Origin: CAZAMB01 sp964486335
GTDB taxonomy: Bacteria > Planctomycetota > Phycisphaerae > UBA1845
Reading direction: 5' to 3'
NCBI GenBank assembly: GCA_964486335.1
Contig: CAZAMB010000006.1
Span: forward strand, 173,080-237,079
Length of the DNA: 64,000 nucleotides
The notes under the pieces were generated by a model. It had not been told where the DNA came from. It worked only from the letters and a program-made list of their open reading frames with translations, and did no database searches. The position numbers were made by a program, and so were the translations under genes. Below, in pieces: positions 8,733 to 17,617 of the stretch (the first letter of the stretch is position 1; every line of letters starts with the position of its first letter).

Positions 8733-8873
8733 ATGTTGCCGTATTCGATTCCAAGATACCCAGCCAAAGTCATTGCCGGGCGAAATGCAGGAGTGCGCAC
8801 GTTAAGGCTGATTATTCGGCTCAACTTTGGAGTGACAGCACCAGCCGAATCGCCGTTGCTGTACGATTTCTAA
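8733..8873 (+). pseudogene. Relic of a nitroreductase gene 5' end
   Basis: An ATG at 8733 opens a 46-codon frame. Its first 17 codons (MLPYSIPRYPAKVIAGR) match the N-terminus of the intact nitroreductase 1.6 kb downstream (MLPYSIPRRSAEVMAGR). The first 21 bases are identical and the rest is diverged. Similarity then stops and the frame closes at 8873. The 3' end of the minus-strand HEAT gene overlaps it. It is best read as a truncated duplicate left by the event that placed the HEAT gene here. Confidence 0.55.
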
Positions 8874-9941
8874 AAACTCGCGAAGCTCTTTGTCCGGCTC
8901 ATCTTGATGACGAATCAAGATGGCATGAACTTCAGGATGATCATTGCAAACCATTGCAAGAGCACCAATAGCTGCAGCGCGTATTTGTCTTTCTGTGTGC
9001 TGCAACAATTCGCCCAATTTCGTCAAAACGTCCATCGTCATTTCTCGCTCGGCAAGAGACATGATCGCTGCCGATTGGCGCGCTACATTTTTGTCGTTCA
9101 ATAACTCCTGAAACTTCGTCTCGGCAACAGCTGATTCGGGGCCGATAATGGCAAGCGATTGAATGGATGCATTCACCACTTCAGGGTCCACGTCTTCCAA
9201 TAATGAAATAAGGAGCTTTGCCGTCTTGTCAACTGGAAACTTTCGCAACTCCCGGACGACGTCCTTTCTCGTCCAATTTGCCGAAGGGGCGGGCCGCACG
9301 ATTCCCAATGCCATTTGACGGAGGGCTTCATAATTCCTAAACGCCAGGGCCATATCGTCGCGGCGCGCTTCCTGAATCTGGGCTTGTTGTACGCGACCAA
9401 ACCCTTCGTTACTTATGATCGAAATCGGAGTCATCTGCGCGCCCTCGCCAAACCAAGAATCGACGAATTTATCTGGGGTGTTCTCATGCAGTGTGAACGC
9501 CGAGTCTTCATACATCCGATATCGCACCTTGCGCAGTTCACCGTTTGATGGATAAGTTCCCAGGAACCTGAAAAACTCGCCGGGACGTAACGAAGGAGAC
9601 CAAGCATAGCTGTTTCCGCAGTCAGAGGACAGGTGACTTTGTGCTCGCTCCCAGGCAGCGCGTTCCCACACTTCAAGCTTGACGTACAAATCACCATCTT
9701 GTGCGTGAAATGCCAAACGACGATTCGTACGATTCACGAGATAAAGGACGACGCCGTCTCCGCGAACGTCACCGAAATCCGCAAAAAGCGTGATCTCGCC
9801 CGCCGGGGCTATTACGTGTGCTGGCAAGTCCTCAACCCGTTCGGCATCACGTACTCGATTCGTCAATGCGTTTGGTTGGGCAGAGTGGACGGATGCAACG
9901 ATGAAGCAATAGTGAAGGGCAGCAAGAACGACGTGATTCAT
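8802..9941 (-). CDS. Exported HEAT-repeat protein of unknown function
   Basis: The 379-residue product begins with a signal-peptide-like stretch (MNHVVLAALHYCFIVASVHS). An N-terminal beta-rich region of about 180 residues follows, and then about five HEAT/Armadillo-type helical repeats from residue 210 onward (for example LLEDVDPEVVNASIQSLAI and the RQIRAAAIGAL unit). Such repeats serve as protein-binding scaffolds; the partner is unknown. The ATG at 9941 follows GGAGG at a spacing of about nine bases, and TATAAT lies at 9983-9988 on this strand. Base composition is visibly more AT-rich than its neighbours. The gene is flanked by two copies of a nitroreductase 5' segment, so it looks acquired. 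Confidence 0.7.
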   Translation of the reverse strand: MNHVVLAALHYCFIVASVHSAQPNALTNRVRDAERVEDLPAHVIAPAGEITLFADFGDVRGDGVVLYLVNRTNRRLAFHAQDGDLYVKLEVWERAAWERAQSHLSSDCGNSYAWSPSLRPGEFFRFLGTYPSNGELRKVRYRMYEDSAFTLHENTPDKFVDSWFGEGAQMTPISIISNEGFGRVQQAQIQEARRDDMALAFRNYEALRQMALGIVRPAPSANWTRKDVVRELRKFPVDKTAKLLISLLEDVDPEVVNASIQSLAIIGPESAVAETKFQELLNDKNVARQSAAIMSLAEREMTMDVLTKLGELLQHTERQIRAAAIGALAMVCNDHPEVHAILIRHQDEPDKELREFLEIVQQRRFGWCCHSKVEPNNQP

Positions 9942-10352
9942 CAATCTGTTCCTCCAGGTCGGTCGTGCCTGACTATCATTGCATTATATCTCCTGGCATT
10001 GGGGCGGATGCAACAACGTACAGACAAGTGGCGACCAACTTGCGCGGCCGCCTCGCCCTTGGTTAGGGTGCGATTGGGGCTTTGCTGAACGAGTCGTCGC
10101 CAGCTTTCTTGGGTAAGGGAACGATTCCTTTCGTTCAGGATTTTTGCCCGGACTCCCTGGGTTGCCAGAAACATGCGACCGCTGCCCAAGAGCGTTTCGA
10201 GCAATTCAAGAGTGAACTCGAATGGGTTGTTCAAGAACCAATACGTGTTCTTTTGTGCTGACGCCCATATTCGCGTGCGTTCTTGCGCAACACATCGGTT
10301 TTGCATACAATCGTCGCGACGAAATCTATCAGCTGAGTGGAGAAATTGGTTC
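9942..10352. other. Spacer between the HEAT gene and the nitroreductase gene
   Basis: These 411 bases hold the HEAT gene's likely promoter (TATAAT, minus strand, 9983-9988; the -35 is weak) and ribosome site. The remainder is AT-richer than the surroundings. A long minus-strand frame here (10585 down to 9941) crosses the nitroreductase start and has no recognisable domain. I do not call it a gene. Confidence 0.4.
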
Positions 10353-11018
10353 ATGCCGGCGAGAATGTTGCCGTATTCGATTCCGAGGCGCTCCGCCGAA
10401 GTCATGGCCGGGCGGGCCGATTCGTTGCTTGTCGAGATGCAGTCGCGGCGGTCGTGCAGGTACTTCAGCGACGATCCGGTCCCGCGCGAACTGATCGAAA
10501 AGGTGATCGCCGTCGGACACTCCGCGCCGAGCGGGGCCAATCGCAAGCCGTGGCGGTTCGTGGCTGTCGATGATCCGAAGATCAAGCACCAAGTCCGCCT
10601 TGCCGCCGAGGCCGAGGAACGAGAGAGCTACGAACACCGCATGCCGCGAGAATGGCTCGAAGCGCTCGAACCGATCGGCACGAACGCCGAGAAGCCGTTT
10701 CTGGAGATCGCGCCTTGGTTGGTTGTGCTCTTTCGAATCGACTGGGAGGAGGTCGGCGGCAAGCGGTATCACAACTATTACCCCAACGAATCCACCAGCA
10801 TCGCGGCGGGGTTCTTCCTCATGGCCTGTCATCAGGTCGGGCTCGCGACGCTGACGCACACACCGAGTCCGATGGGGTTTCTTCGCGACATCGTCGGTCG
10901 ACCGGCCAACGAGAAGCCGTTTCTGCTGATTCCGGTCGGTTATCCGGCGGCGGATTGCACCGTGCCCGATCTTCCGAAAAAGCCGCTGTCCGATGCGCTG
11001 CAATGGAATACCGGTTGA
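10353..11018 (+). CDS. Nitroreductase family protein (FMN)
   Basis: This is an FMN-dependent NAD(P)H oxidoreductase of the nitroreductase fold. The FMN phosphate-binding RRSCRYFSDDPV lies near residue 35 and SAPSGANRKPW near residue 60. Later segments are the SIAAGFFLMACHQVGLATL helix, HTPSPMGFL, and a C-terminal PVGYP motif. The physiological substrate is unknown. Starts at 10353 and 10365 are in frame. Homologues usually begin close to the second (MLPYS). The frame runs upstream to 10173 without recognisable protein. A decayed duplicate of the 5' end lies at 8733. Confidence 0.9.
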   Translation: MPARMLPYSIPRRSAEVMAGRADSLLVEMQSRRSCRYFSDDPVPRELIEKVIAVGHSAPSGANRKPWRFVAVDDPKIKHQVRLAAEAEERESYEHRMPREWLEALEPIGTNAEKPFLEIAPWLVVLFRIDWEEVGGKRYHNYYPNESTSIAAGFFLMACHQVGLATLTHTPSPMGFLRDIVGRPANEKPFLLIPVGYPAADCTVPDLPKKPLSDALQWNTG

Positions 11019-11163
11019 TCAACCGCTGATCGCGTGCCAACGCGTAGACCTTGACTGGCAGCATTCGGACGCCAGTTGACATTGTAAAGAGTCGGTCCGA
11101 TGCTAGGCCGTTTGCGATTCGACTGCCTGTGGCGCGGCGGATGTACTCAGGAGATGAACGATC

Positions 11164-12267
11164 GTGGACGACAACCTGCTGCGCACTCCTTTGTACGACA
11201 CGCACGTGGCGTTCGGCGGAAGAATGGTTCCGTTCGCCGGCTGGGAGATGCCGGTGCAGTTCAGCGGAATCGCCGAGGAACACAACCACACGCGCACCGC
11301 TTGCAGTGTATTTGACGTTTCTCACATGGGGCGACTGAAGCTCACCGGCAGCGACGCCGAGCGCGTGCTCAACCGAATCTGCACGCGAAATCTCGCGAAT
11401 GCTGAGCCGGGCCGGTCGTTCTATTCGCACATTTGCCGCGAAGATGGTGGAATCCTCGACGATGTGATCGTCTCGCGATTCGAGAATCACTGGGGTGTCG
11501 TGTGCAATGCGTCGAATCGAGACAAGATTGTCGCGTGGATCAACCGCCACGCCGCGGGAAGCGATCTGACGCTCGTCGATGAGACCATGACGACGGCCAT
11601 GCTCGCCTGCCAGGGACCCCGGACGATGGAACTCGCCAAGGAAGTCGCCGCGGGTGCCGACTTGTCGTCGCTCAAGCGATACCATTTCAAGGTGCGCGAA
11701 CTGGGTCCGCTTTGCATCACGACTTACCGGAGCGGCTACACGGGCGAGGACGGGCTGGAAATCGTGATTCCCGCGATGATGGCCGGCCCGTTGGTTCCGC
11801 GACTGCTCGGCACACCCGAACAGCCGCACGCGCAAATCAAACCGGCCGGTTTGGGCGCTCGCGACACGCTTCGGATCGAAGCGAGCATGCCGCTGTATGG
11901 CCACGAGTTGGGGGAGGATGTTGATTCGCTGACCGCCGGACAGGGTTGGGCGGTGGACCTGACCAAGGATTTCATCGGCGCCGAGCCGATGCGAAAACTG
12001 AAGGAACGCGGATTGCCAAGGAAGCTCATCGGCTTGCAACTGGACGGGCGGCGGATCGCCCGGCAACATTACAAGGTGTTCCGGGGTGATCGTGCGGTGG
12101 GCGAGGTGACCAGCGGCACGCTCAGCCCGACGCTGGGGACGAGCATCGCCATGGCGTTCGTAGCGTCCGAAGAGGCCGAAACGGGAACAACGCTGGACGT
12201 CGAACTCGGCGGGAAGCGCGTCCCGGCCGTGGTGGTGTCACAGCCGTTTTACAAACGGGCCAAATGA
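11164..12267 (+). CDS. gcvT: Aminomethyltransferase, glycine cleavage T protein
   Basis: GcvT takes the aminomethyl group from the lipoyl arm of GcvH and passes it to tetrahydrofolate, releasing ammonia. The 367-residue product is full length. It shows the LYDTHVAFGGRMVPFAGWEMP opening in pieces, SVFDVSHMG, the folate-binding core YRSGYTGEDGLEI near residue 190, GLGARDTLR, and the C-terminal GEVTSGTLSPTLG. GTG 11164 is chosen because AGGAG at 11149-11153 lies 10 bases upstream. The ATG at 11154 is in another frame. TTGACA at 11076 may be part of its promoter. gcvH follows 88 bases downstream, but no gcvP is in the window. Confidence 0.95.
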   Translation: MDDNLLRTPLYDTHVAFGGRMVPFAGWEMPVQFSGIAEEHNHTRTACSVFDVSHMGRLKLTGSDAERVLNRICTRNLANAEPGRSFYSHICREDGGILDDVIVSRFENHWGVVCNASNRDKIVAWINRHAAGSDLTLVDETMTTAMLACQGPRTMELAKEVAAGADLSSLKRYHFKVRELGPLCITTYRSGYTGEDGLEIVIPAMMAGPLVPRLLGTPEQPHAQIKPAGLGARDTLRIEASMPLYGHELGEDVDSLTAGQGWAVDLTKDFIGAEPMRKLKERGLPRKLIGLQLDGRRIARQHYKVFRGDRAVGEVTSGTLSPTLGTSIAMAFVASEEAETGTTLDVELGGKRVPAVVVSQPFYKRAK

Positions 12268-12355
12268 CGGTACATCCAAGTTGGAGGCCGATGTGAGTCC
12301 GGCGCGGCGGACCGATGTCGAGCAGCGGTGACTTCAATGGGAGTTCAGAGGAGCC

Positions 12356-12739
12356 ATGAAAGTTCCAATTGATCGAAAGTACGCCGAGACCCATGAGTGG
12401 TTTCTTCTCGATGACCAGATCGTCACGATCGGGATTTCGCAGTACGCCGCCGACGAATTGACGGACATTACCTACGTCGAATTGCCGGCCGTCGGCGCGA
12501 AGTTCAACGTTGGTGACGCGATCGGCGAGGTCGAGTCGGTCAAGGCGACGTCGGAAATCTTCACTTCGGTCGGGGGCACGGTGGTGGCGGTCAATACGGC
12601 CCTGGCCGATCATCCCGAACTCATCAATGACGACGCGTTTGACGAAGGGTGGATGGTCAAACTGAAGACGGACGCGGCAGACCCGCTCGGCGCGTTGCTG
12701 AGCAGCAAGGAATATACATCGTTCGTGCGCAACCTTTGA
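12356..12739 (+). CDS. gcvH: Glycine cleavage system H protein
   Basis: This is the lipoyl carrier protein that shuttles the aminomethyl intermediate between the P, T and L proteins of glycine cleavage. The 127-residue length is typical. The motif ETHEW lies near residue 11. The lipoylated lysine is Lys63 in GEVESVKATSEI. The C-terminal DEGWMVKLK is also present. A GGAG ribosome site precedes the ATG. It belongs with gcvT directly upstream; the P protein genes that often follow are absent here. Confidence 0.96.
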   Translation: MKVPIDRKYAETHEWFLLDDQIVTIGISQYAADELTDITYVELPAVGAKFNVGDAIGEVESVKATSEIFTSVGGTVVAVNTALADHPELINDDAFDEGWMVKLKTDAADPLGALLSSKEYTSFVRNL

Positions 12740-12899
12740 TCCACTCGAGGGTCGTTGCTTTGGTTTCTGGTCGCATTCCTCATTTTGGGAAACCGTAAGC
12801 CCGACCGGGTTGTACACAGGTCAGAACGCGTTACAATCCGCCCTTTCGGTTTGGGGTTGACGGGAGTTTACACAAACTTTTTGATTCGGAGGCACTGGG

Positions 12900-13457
12900 T
12901 TGCTGGAGCATTTCGTACCGAAGCAAATGTTCTTTACGAAGGGCAGCGGCAAGCACCGCAACAACCTTCAATCGTTCGAGGAGGCCCTTCGCGACGCCGG
13001 CATCGCCGGATTCAACCTCGTTCGCGTCAGCAGCATTTTTCCGCCCCATTGTACGGTCGTTCCGCGCAATAAGGGTCTTGCAAGACTCACGCCCGGACAG
13101 ATTGTCTTTTGCGTGCTCGCCGAGTGTCGCACCAACGAGCCGAACCGTCTCGCCTGCGCAGGCATCGGCTTGGCGCTCCCAGCCGTCAAAGGTCAGCACG
13201 GGTACATATCCGAGCATCACGGATACGGAATGACGCAGAAGGCCTGCGGCGACTACGTCGAGGACATGGCCGCCACCATGCTCGCCACCACGCAGGGGAT
13301 CGACCTTGACCCCAACACGGCCTACAACGAGCGAAAGAACATCTATAAGGCGCACGGACTGGTGGTGCGCACGAAGGCCGTCGTGCAGACGATGGAAGGC
13401 GACAAGAACGGCCTCTGGACTACCTGCGTCGCGGCGGCTGTGTTGATTCCATATTGA
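12900..13457 (+). CDS. Pyruvoyl-dependent arginine decarboxylase
   Basis: Enzymes of the PvlArgDC family make agmatine from arginine, the first step of one polyamine route. They use a pyruvoyl group formed by self-cleavage between two serines. The 185-residue proenzyme has the cleavage site in RVSSIFPPHC near residue 45. Also present are a conserved GIGLALP segment and the acidic GYISEHHGYG. The start is TTG at 12900, with GGAGG at 12888-12892 and a 7-base spacer; the first downstream in-frame ATG (12927) would remove conserved residues. It lies 160 bases after gcvH, so it may or may not share its transcript. No agmatinase gene is visible nearby. Confidence 0.9.
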   Translation: MLEHFVPKQMFFTKGSGKHRNNLQSFEEALRDAGIAGFNLVRVSSIFPPHCTVVPRNKGLARLTPGQIVFCVLAECRTNEPNRLACAGIGLALPAVKGQHGYISEHHGYGMTQKACGDYVEDMAATMLATTQGIDLDPNTAYNERKNIYKAHGLVVRTKAVVQTMEGDKNGLWTTCVAAAVLIPY

Positions 13458-13639
13458 TTGCGGATCTGACGTAAGACCAAGCCCCCACAGCGGTTGGATC
13501 ATGCCCTGTTTTTTCATTGATTTGCCACCACTCCCCGCAGTACACTTGCAATTCGCGGAACGCGGTTCGATCGGGCCCTGATCCGCATCAAGTGAATGTG
13601 CGGCTCGTCTCACAATGAGCCTGGGGCGGGAGGGACATC

Positions 13640-15541
13640 ATGCCGGGAATTCCGAATAGGAATTGGCAGCGAGTACTTTGCCTGGTGTGCCTCCTCTTCA
13701 CCCCGGTAACGGCGGGGCAACCATCCTCCGGCATTTATTGGGCGAATATCGTGACTCCTCCGCCGATCGGAGAAGGGACGATCTGGCGCGCTGATTTCGA
13801 CGGTTCGAATCAGACTCCGCTCGTGTTTGGGGTTGGTCTTTCAGCCCCTTGGCCCATTGATGCCGATGTCAGCACGCACAGAATTTATTGGGGGGATGTA
13901 AACACGAACCGAATCCAGCGATCCAACCTTGATGGGACGTCGCTGGAAACCGTGGTTTCGGGAACGTACCCCGTTATTGATGGTCCTGCGGGTCTCGTGA
14001 TCGATGAACCCAATCAACAGCTCTATTGGACTGATTTTGTCGTTGACAAGATTCAGCGCACGGACCTTGATTTGCTGGTCACAGAGACACTGATCAACTC
14101 CGGATTGAGTATTCCATTGGGCATCGATTTGGACCCGGTCAAGGGTTACATGTACTGGACCGACGCAGCACAAGGCAACATTCGCCGAGCGCCGTTGGGG
14201 GGTGGCCCGCCTGAAGACGTCCTCACAGGACTTAGCAATCCTCGTGAAGTCAAACTGGATGTCGACGGCGGATTACTCTATTGGGTCGATCTCAACAATG
14301 GGATTTGGCGAGCCAATCTCGATGGCTCCGGCATCGTGCAATTATCGAATCACAGCGGCCTCCACATTGCACTCGATCGACTGGAACAGAAGATCTACTT
14401 TCGGCGCAATGACACCGGAGGCTTGGCGCGAATCGATTTCGACGGCTCGAACCTGGAGACGGTGATACCGTATGATGGAGTCAGCATATCCCACTTGCAA
14501 GGGATCGCCGTCGTTCACGATTGTAACGAGAATGGGATCGACGATTACGAGGAAATCCTCCTGCAGGATTGCAACGGCAACCGCAATCCAGACGATTGCG
14601 ATCCGGATTGTGGTGGAAACGGGATTCCCGACGATTGTGAGACGCCGCAGGCGTGTTGCAAGTCCGTCTTGAATCCGGATGGGGCTTGTAGTTTTGTTCC
14701 GCCGGATTGCTGCGAACAGCTCGGCGGATTCCCGGCGGGGCCGGGCTCCACCTGCGCGGGCGATGCCCAGGGCAATAGCTACTTCTGCGACTATGCCTGG
14801 GCGTGCTGCACGCCGATCCTGGGCCATGACTTCTGCGACAACCATGCCTTTTACCACTGTATCGTTGACGAGGGCGGAGTTCCGCTGGGTCGACTGGAGA
14901 CGTGCGAATACCTGGACAGCCTTCCCAGCGGCGACGACGACCTTATTCCCGACGATTGCGACAATTGCCCCGAGGTAATCAATCCTGACCAGCGCGATTG
15001 CAATGGCGACGGCGTTGGCGATGCCTGTGAACCTAACACCGCCGATGCCGATGATGATGCCGACGGCACATGCAACGGGGTCGATGGCTGTCCTCAGGAT
15101 CCCGACAAGACGGAGCCGGGGGTTTGCGAATGCGGCGTTCCGGATACGGATTCCGACGCCGATGGAGTGGCCGATTGCGATGATCGTTGTCCCGGCTCTC
15201 CAGACGTGGACTCAGACGGAGACGGCGTCCTTGACTGCGACGACCGCTGCCCGGGTGATCCTGATATTGATACAGACGGAGACGGCGTGCTTGACTGCAA
15301 CGACCAATGTCCAGGCTTAACTGACGTTGATTCTGATTTCGACACGATACTGGACTGCCACGATCAGTGTCCCGGAGCGGACGACAGAATCGATGAGAAT
15401 GGTAACGGACTTGCCGATTGCCTCGAACCGGGCATCATTCCGACCGTTTCACATTGGGGTCTGGTCATCATGCTCTTCTTGCTTCTGATTGCGGGAAAAA
15501 CCCAGTTCGACGCCTTGGGCGAACGAACTCGACGCGATTAA
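13640..15541 (+). CDS. Secreted YWTD beta-propeller protein with TSP3 repeats and IPTL-CTERM-like tail
   Basis: The 633-residue exported protein starts with a signal peptide (cleavage near TAG-QPSS). Residues about 30-300 form six YWTD/LDL-receptor-B propeller blades: GIYWANI, RIYWGDV, QLYWTDF, YMYWTDA, LLYWVDL, KIYFRRN. A Cys-rich region follows with DCNENGIDD calcium-binding loops (about 295-430). Then come thrombospondin type 3 repeats (about 430-590). The C-terminus has IPTVSHWG, a hydrophobic helix and a basic end, resembling the IPTL-CTERM sorting signal. The role is unknown; a calcium-stiffened surface protein is likely. GGGAGGGA precedes the ATG. Confidence 0.85.
   Translation: MPGIPNRNWQRVLCLVCLLFTPVTAGQPSSGIYWANIVTPPPIGEGTIWRADFDGSNQTPLVFGVGLSAPWPIDADVSTHRIYWGDVNTNRIQRSNLDGTSLETVVSGTYPVIDGPAGLVIDEPNQQLYWTDFVVDKIQRTDLDLLVTETLINSGLSIPLGIDLDPVKGYMYWTDAAQGNIRRAPLGGGPPEDVLTGLSNPREVKLDVDGGLLYWVDLNNGIWRANLDGSGIVQLSNHSGLHIALDRLEQKIYFRRNDTGGLARIDFDGSNLETVIPYDGVSISHLQGIAVVHDCNENGIDDYEEILLQDCNGNRNPDDCDPDCGGNGIPDDCETPQACCKSVLNPDGACSFVPPDCCEQLGGFPAGPGSTCAGDAQGNSYFCDYAWACCTPILGHDFCDNHAFYHCIVDEGGVPLGRLETCEYLDSLPSGDDDLIPDDCDNCPEVINPDQRDCNGDGVGDACEPNTADADDDADGTCNGVDGCPQDPDKTEPGVCECGVPDTDSDADGVADCDDRCPGSPDVDSDGDGVLDCDDRCPGDPDIDTDGDGVLDCNDQCPGLTDVDSDFDTILDCHDQCPGADDRIDENGNGLADCLEPGIIPTVSHWGLVIMLFLLLIAGKTQFDALGERTRRD
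15136..15411 (+). repeat. Tandem 63-base repeats encoding TSP3 units
   Basis: About four in-frame units of 63 bases encode the 21-residue pattern DxDxDGVxDCDDRCPGxPD. The second and third copies are most alike (DGDGVLDCDDRCPG and DGDGVLDCNDQCPG), which points to recent duplication inside the gene at 13640. Confidence 0.8.
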
Positions 15542-15599
15542 GCACGGGGTAGTCAGGCGACGGGCCCGCCAACACGCAAGGAATCGACCTGCGCCGCGG

Positions 15600-16766
15600 T
15601 CATGCCCGCTGCATCGCCTGTTGGACGTCGGCGATGAGATCAGCGATGTCCTCGATGCCGACGGAAAGTCGGACCAGACCGTCGGTGACGCCGCGAGCTT
15701 CGCGGATTTCCTTTGGAATCGACGCGTGGGTCATGATGGCGGGGTGGTTGACCAGCGACTCGACGCCGCCGAGAGATTCCGCGAGCGAAAAGACCTTGAC
15801 GTTTTCGCAGAACCGAATGGCCGCGTCGCGTTCGCCCTTGAAGACGATGGTGACAATCCCGCCGCCGCCGCACATCTGGCGGACGGCCAGCGCGTGATCC
15901 GGATGATCCTCCAGATACGGATAAACCACCTTGGACAGTTTGGCGTGGCCTTGCAGGTGTTTGGCGAGTGCCAATGCATTGGCACAATGACGTTCCATGC
16001 GCACGGCCAGCGTCTTGATTCCCCGCTGCTGAAGGTAGCAGTCGAATGGCCCCGGTACGCCGCCCAGCGCGTTTTGAAGGAACGCGATGCGCTCCATCAG
16101 CGCCAAGTCCTTGACGATTACCGCACCGCCGATGACATCGGAATGCCCGCCGATGTATTTGGTCGTGCTGTGTACGACATAGTCGGCCCCCAGGGCGATG
16201 GGCAACTGGAGAACGGGGGTGGCGAAGGTGTTGTCGACGGCAAGCTTTGCGCCGACGCCGTGGGCGATCCGGGCGATGGCGGCGATGTCGAGGCAGCGGA
16301 GCAGCGGATTCGTCGGGGACTCGATCCAGACGAGTTTCGTTTTGGCGTCGGCGAGTTTCGTGAAGCCGTTCGGGCTGGGATCGTCAGTGAAGACCGGGAC
16401 GAGACCAAACCCCTCGAACACGCGCTTGAGCAGTCGAAACGTCCCGCCGTAGACATCGGAATAGGCCAGGACCTTGTCGCCAGGCGAGAGGGTCGCGAAG
16501 ACACAGGCGGTGGCCGCGGATCCCGATGCGAAGCTGGCACAGGCCGCTCCGCCTTCGAGCGATGCGAGCGCCTTTTCCAAGCCCAACCGCGTTGGGTTGC
16601 CGGAACGAGCGTACTCGAATCCTTTGTGCTTTCCGGGGGACTCCTGCGTGAACGTGCTGGTCGGGTGGATCGGCGGCACGGTCGCGCCGGTCACAGGGTC
16701 GGGTTCCTGTCCGACATGAATGGCACGGGTGGCGAACTTCCAACTCTGATTCGATTCTGCGTTCAC
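15600..16766 (-). CDS. Cys/Met metabolism PLP enzyme (cystathionine gamma-synthase/lyase type)
   Basis: This is a PLP-dependent transsulfuration enzyme acting on cystathionine, O-acyl-homoserine or a related sulfur amino acid. The 388-residue product is full length. It has the FATRAIHVGQEPDP opening, PPIHPTSTF, YARSGNPTR, and ASGSAATA for cofactor phosphate binding. The PLP lysine is Lys203 in STTKYIGGHSDVIGG. The C-terminal SLGGVESLVNHPA and GLVRLSVGIED are also present. Sequence alone does not separate gamma-synthase, gamma-lyase or beta-lyase activity. It lies 95 bases downstream of the DinB-like gene on the same strand and faces the surface-protein gene. Confidence 0.92.
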   Translation of the reverse strand: MNAESNQSWKFATRAIHVGQEPDPVTGATVPPIHPTSTFTQESPGKHKGFEYARSGNPTRLGLEKALASLEGGAACASFASGSAATACVFATLSPGDKVLAYSDVYGGTFRLLKRVFEGFGLVPVFTDDPSPNGFTKLADAKTKLVWIESPTNPLLRCLDIAAIARIAHGVGAKLAVDNTFATPVLQLPIALGADYVVHSTTKYIGGHSDVIGGAVIVKDLALMERIAFLQNALGGVPGPFDCYLQQRGIKTLAVRMERHCANALALAKHLQGHAKLSKVVYPYLEDHPDHALAVRQMCGGGGIVTIVFKGERDAAIRFCENVKVFSLAESLGGVESLVNHPAIMTHASIPKEIREARGVTDGLVRLSVGIEDIADLIADVQQAMQRA

Positions 16767-16861
16767 GGCTCTTTCCTCACAAAATGCGGCAACAATCTCG
16801 TCAAAGCAGTGTAAGCAACGCGAGCGGAGTTGTCACGGCGGGCAGTGATTTGGCCTAAACG

Positions 16862-17404
16862 CTAAGGTCCGGCAGATGGTGAGAGTGGCGGACTCGGCTG
16901 CTCAATCACCGGTCGTCGAATCCACATCATGTAGTCAAGCTCCGGGGGCGTCGCACCAAGACGCCGTAACACGTTCACCGCCTGAGCGCGATGATGCACC
17001 GAGTGCAGGCACATTTGAATCATCATGTCGCCCAGCGTCGCCATGAACAGGCTGCCCTTGGAATCACGATAGATGACCGTCCGATCAAGCTGCGGCGGAT
17101 CGATCGTGCCAAGGTACAAGCTGCGATCGCGGACGGTCTCTGCAAATCGCGAAGCGATCATTCCAACGCTCGCCGGTTCGTCCTCGTTCGGCCAGGGAGT
17201 TTCAGCATTGCCCTGCCAACGCTTCACCCACACCGATTCACCGGCAAGGATGTGCAGCAGCAAGCGGCGCAGCGAGCCCCGGCCGATGTCGAACACGCGG
17301 TCGAGCTGTTCATCCGACAAGCCCTCGCAGGCGACGAGGATTTGCCGGTCGGCCCAATCGTTGTAATGCAGCAACTGGCGAATGGTGGCGAGATCGATCA
17401 TCAT
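16862..17404 (-). CDS. DinB-like damage-inducible family protein
   Basis: The 180-residue product matches the DinB/YfiT four-helix-bundle superfamily of putative metal-dependent thiol transferases. Three conserved histidines are visible: HYNDWADRQIL near residue 13, LLHILAGE near residue 44, and HSVHHRAQ near residue 130. The start at 17404 (or 17401) is chosen because the family begins a few residues before HYNDWA. The longer frame up to 17545 has no homologous sequence. There is no clear Shine-Dalgarno. Substrate and thiol partner are unknown. Confidence 0.85.
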   Translation of the reverse strand: MMIDLATIRQLLHYNDWADRQILVACEGLSDEQLDRVFDIGRGSLRRLLLHILAGESVWVKRWQGNAETPWPNEDEPASVGMIASRFAETVRDRSLYLGTIDPPQLDRTVIYRDSKGSLFMATLGDMMIQMCLHSVHHRAQAVNVLRRLGATPPELDYMMWIRRPVIEQPSPPLSPSAGP

Positions 17405-17617
17405 CGTATTTTGGCCGGAATCGCGGTGACGGCAACAGCGGGTTGCACCGAGGCCTGTGACACTTTCGGCGAGCGGCGCGCATCGCCGAGCCGAACTCCA
17501 AGCGCCAGCGCGGGGCCATGGATAATGACATATCGTGGGAACCAAGGCCCGTCGCTTGCGCTCCGGGTTCGGAATGATTTCTCGCCGGAACGGTCACGCA
17601 CACGTTGCAGCGGAGCG

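Noticed and set aside
9941..10585. 214-codon minus-strand frame over the HEAT/nitroreductase spacer
   Set aside because: It overlaps the nitroreductase start and has no recognised domain. The repeated GIEYGNIL segment in it is the antisense of the duplicated nitroreductase 5' end.
10819..12069. 416-codon minus-strand frame
   Set aside because: It crosses the nitroreductase end and gcvT, both of which are clear plus-strand genes.
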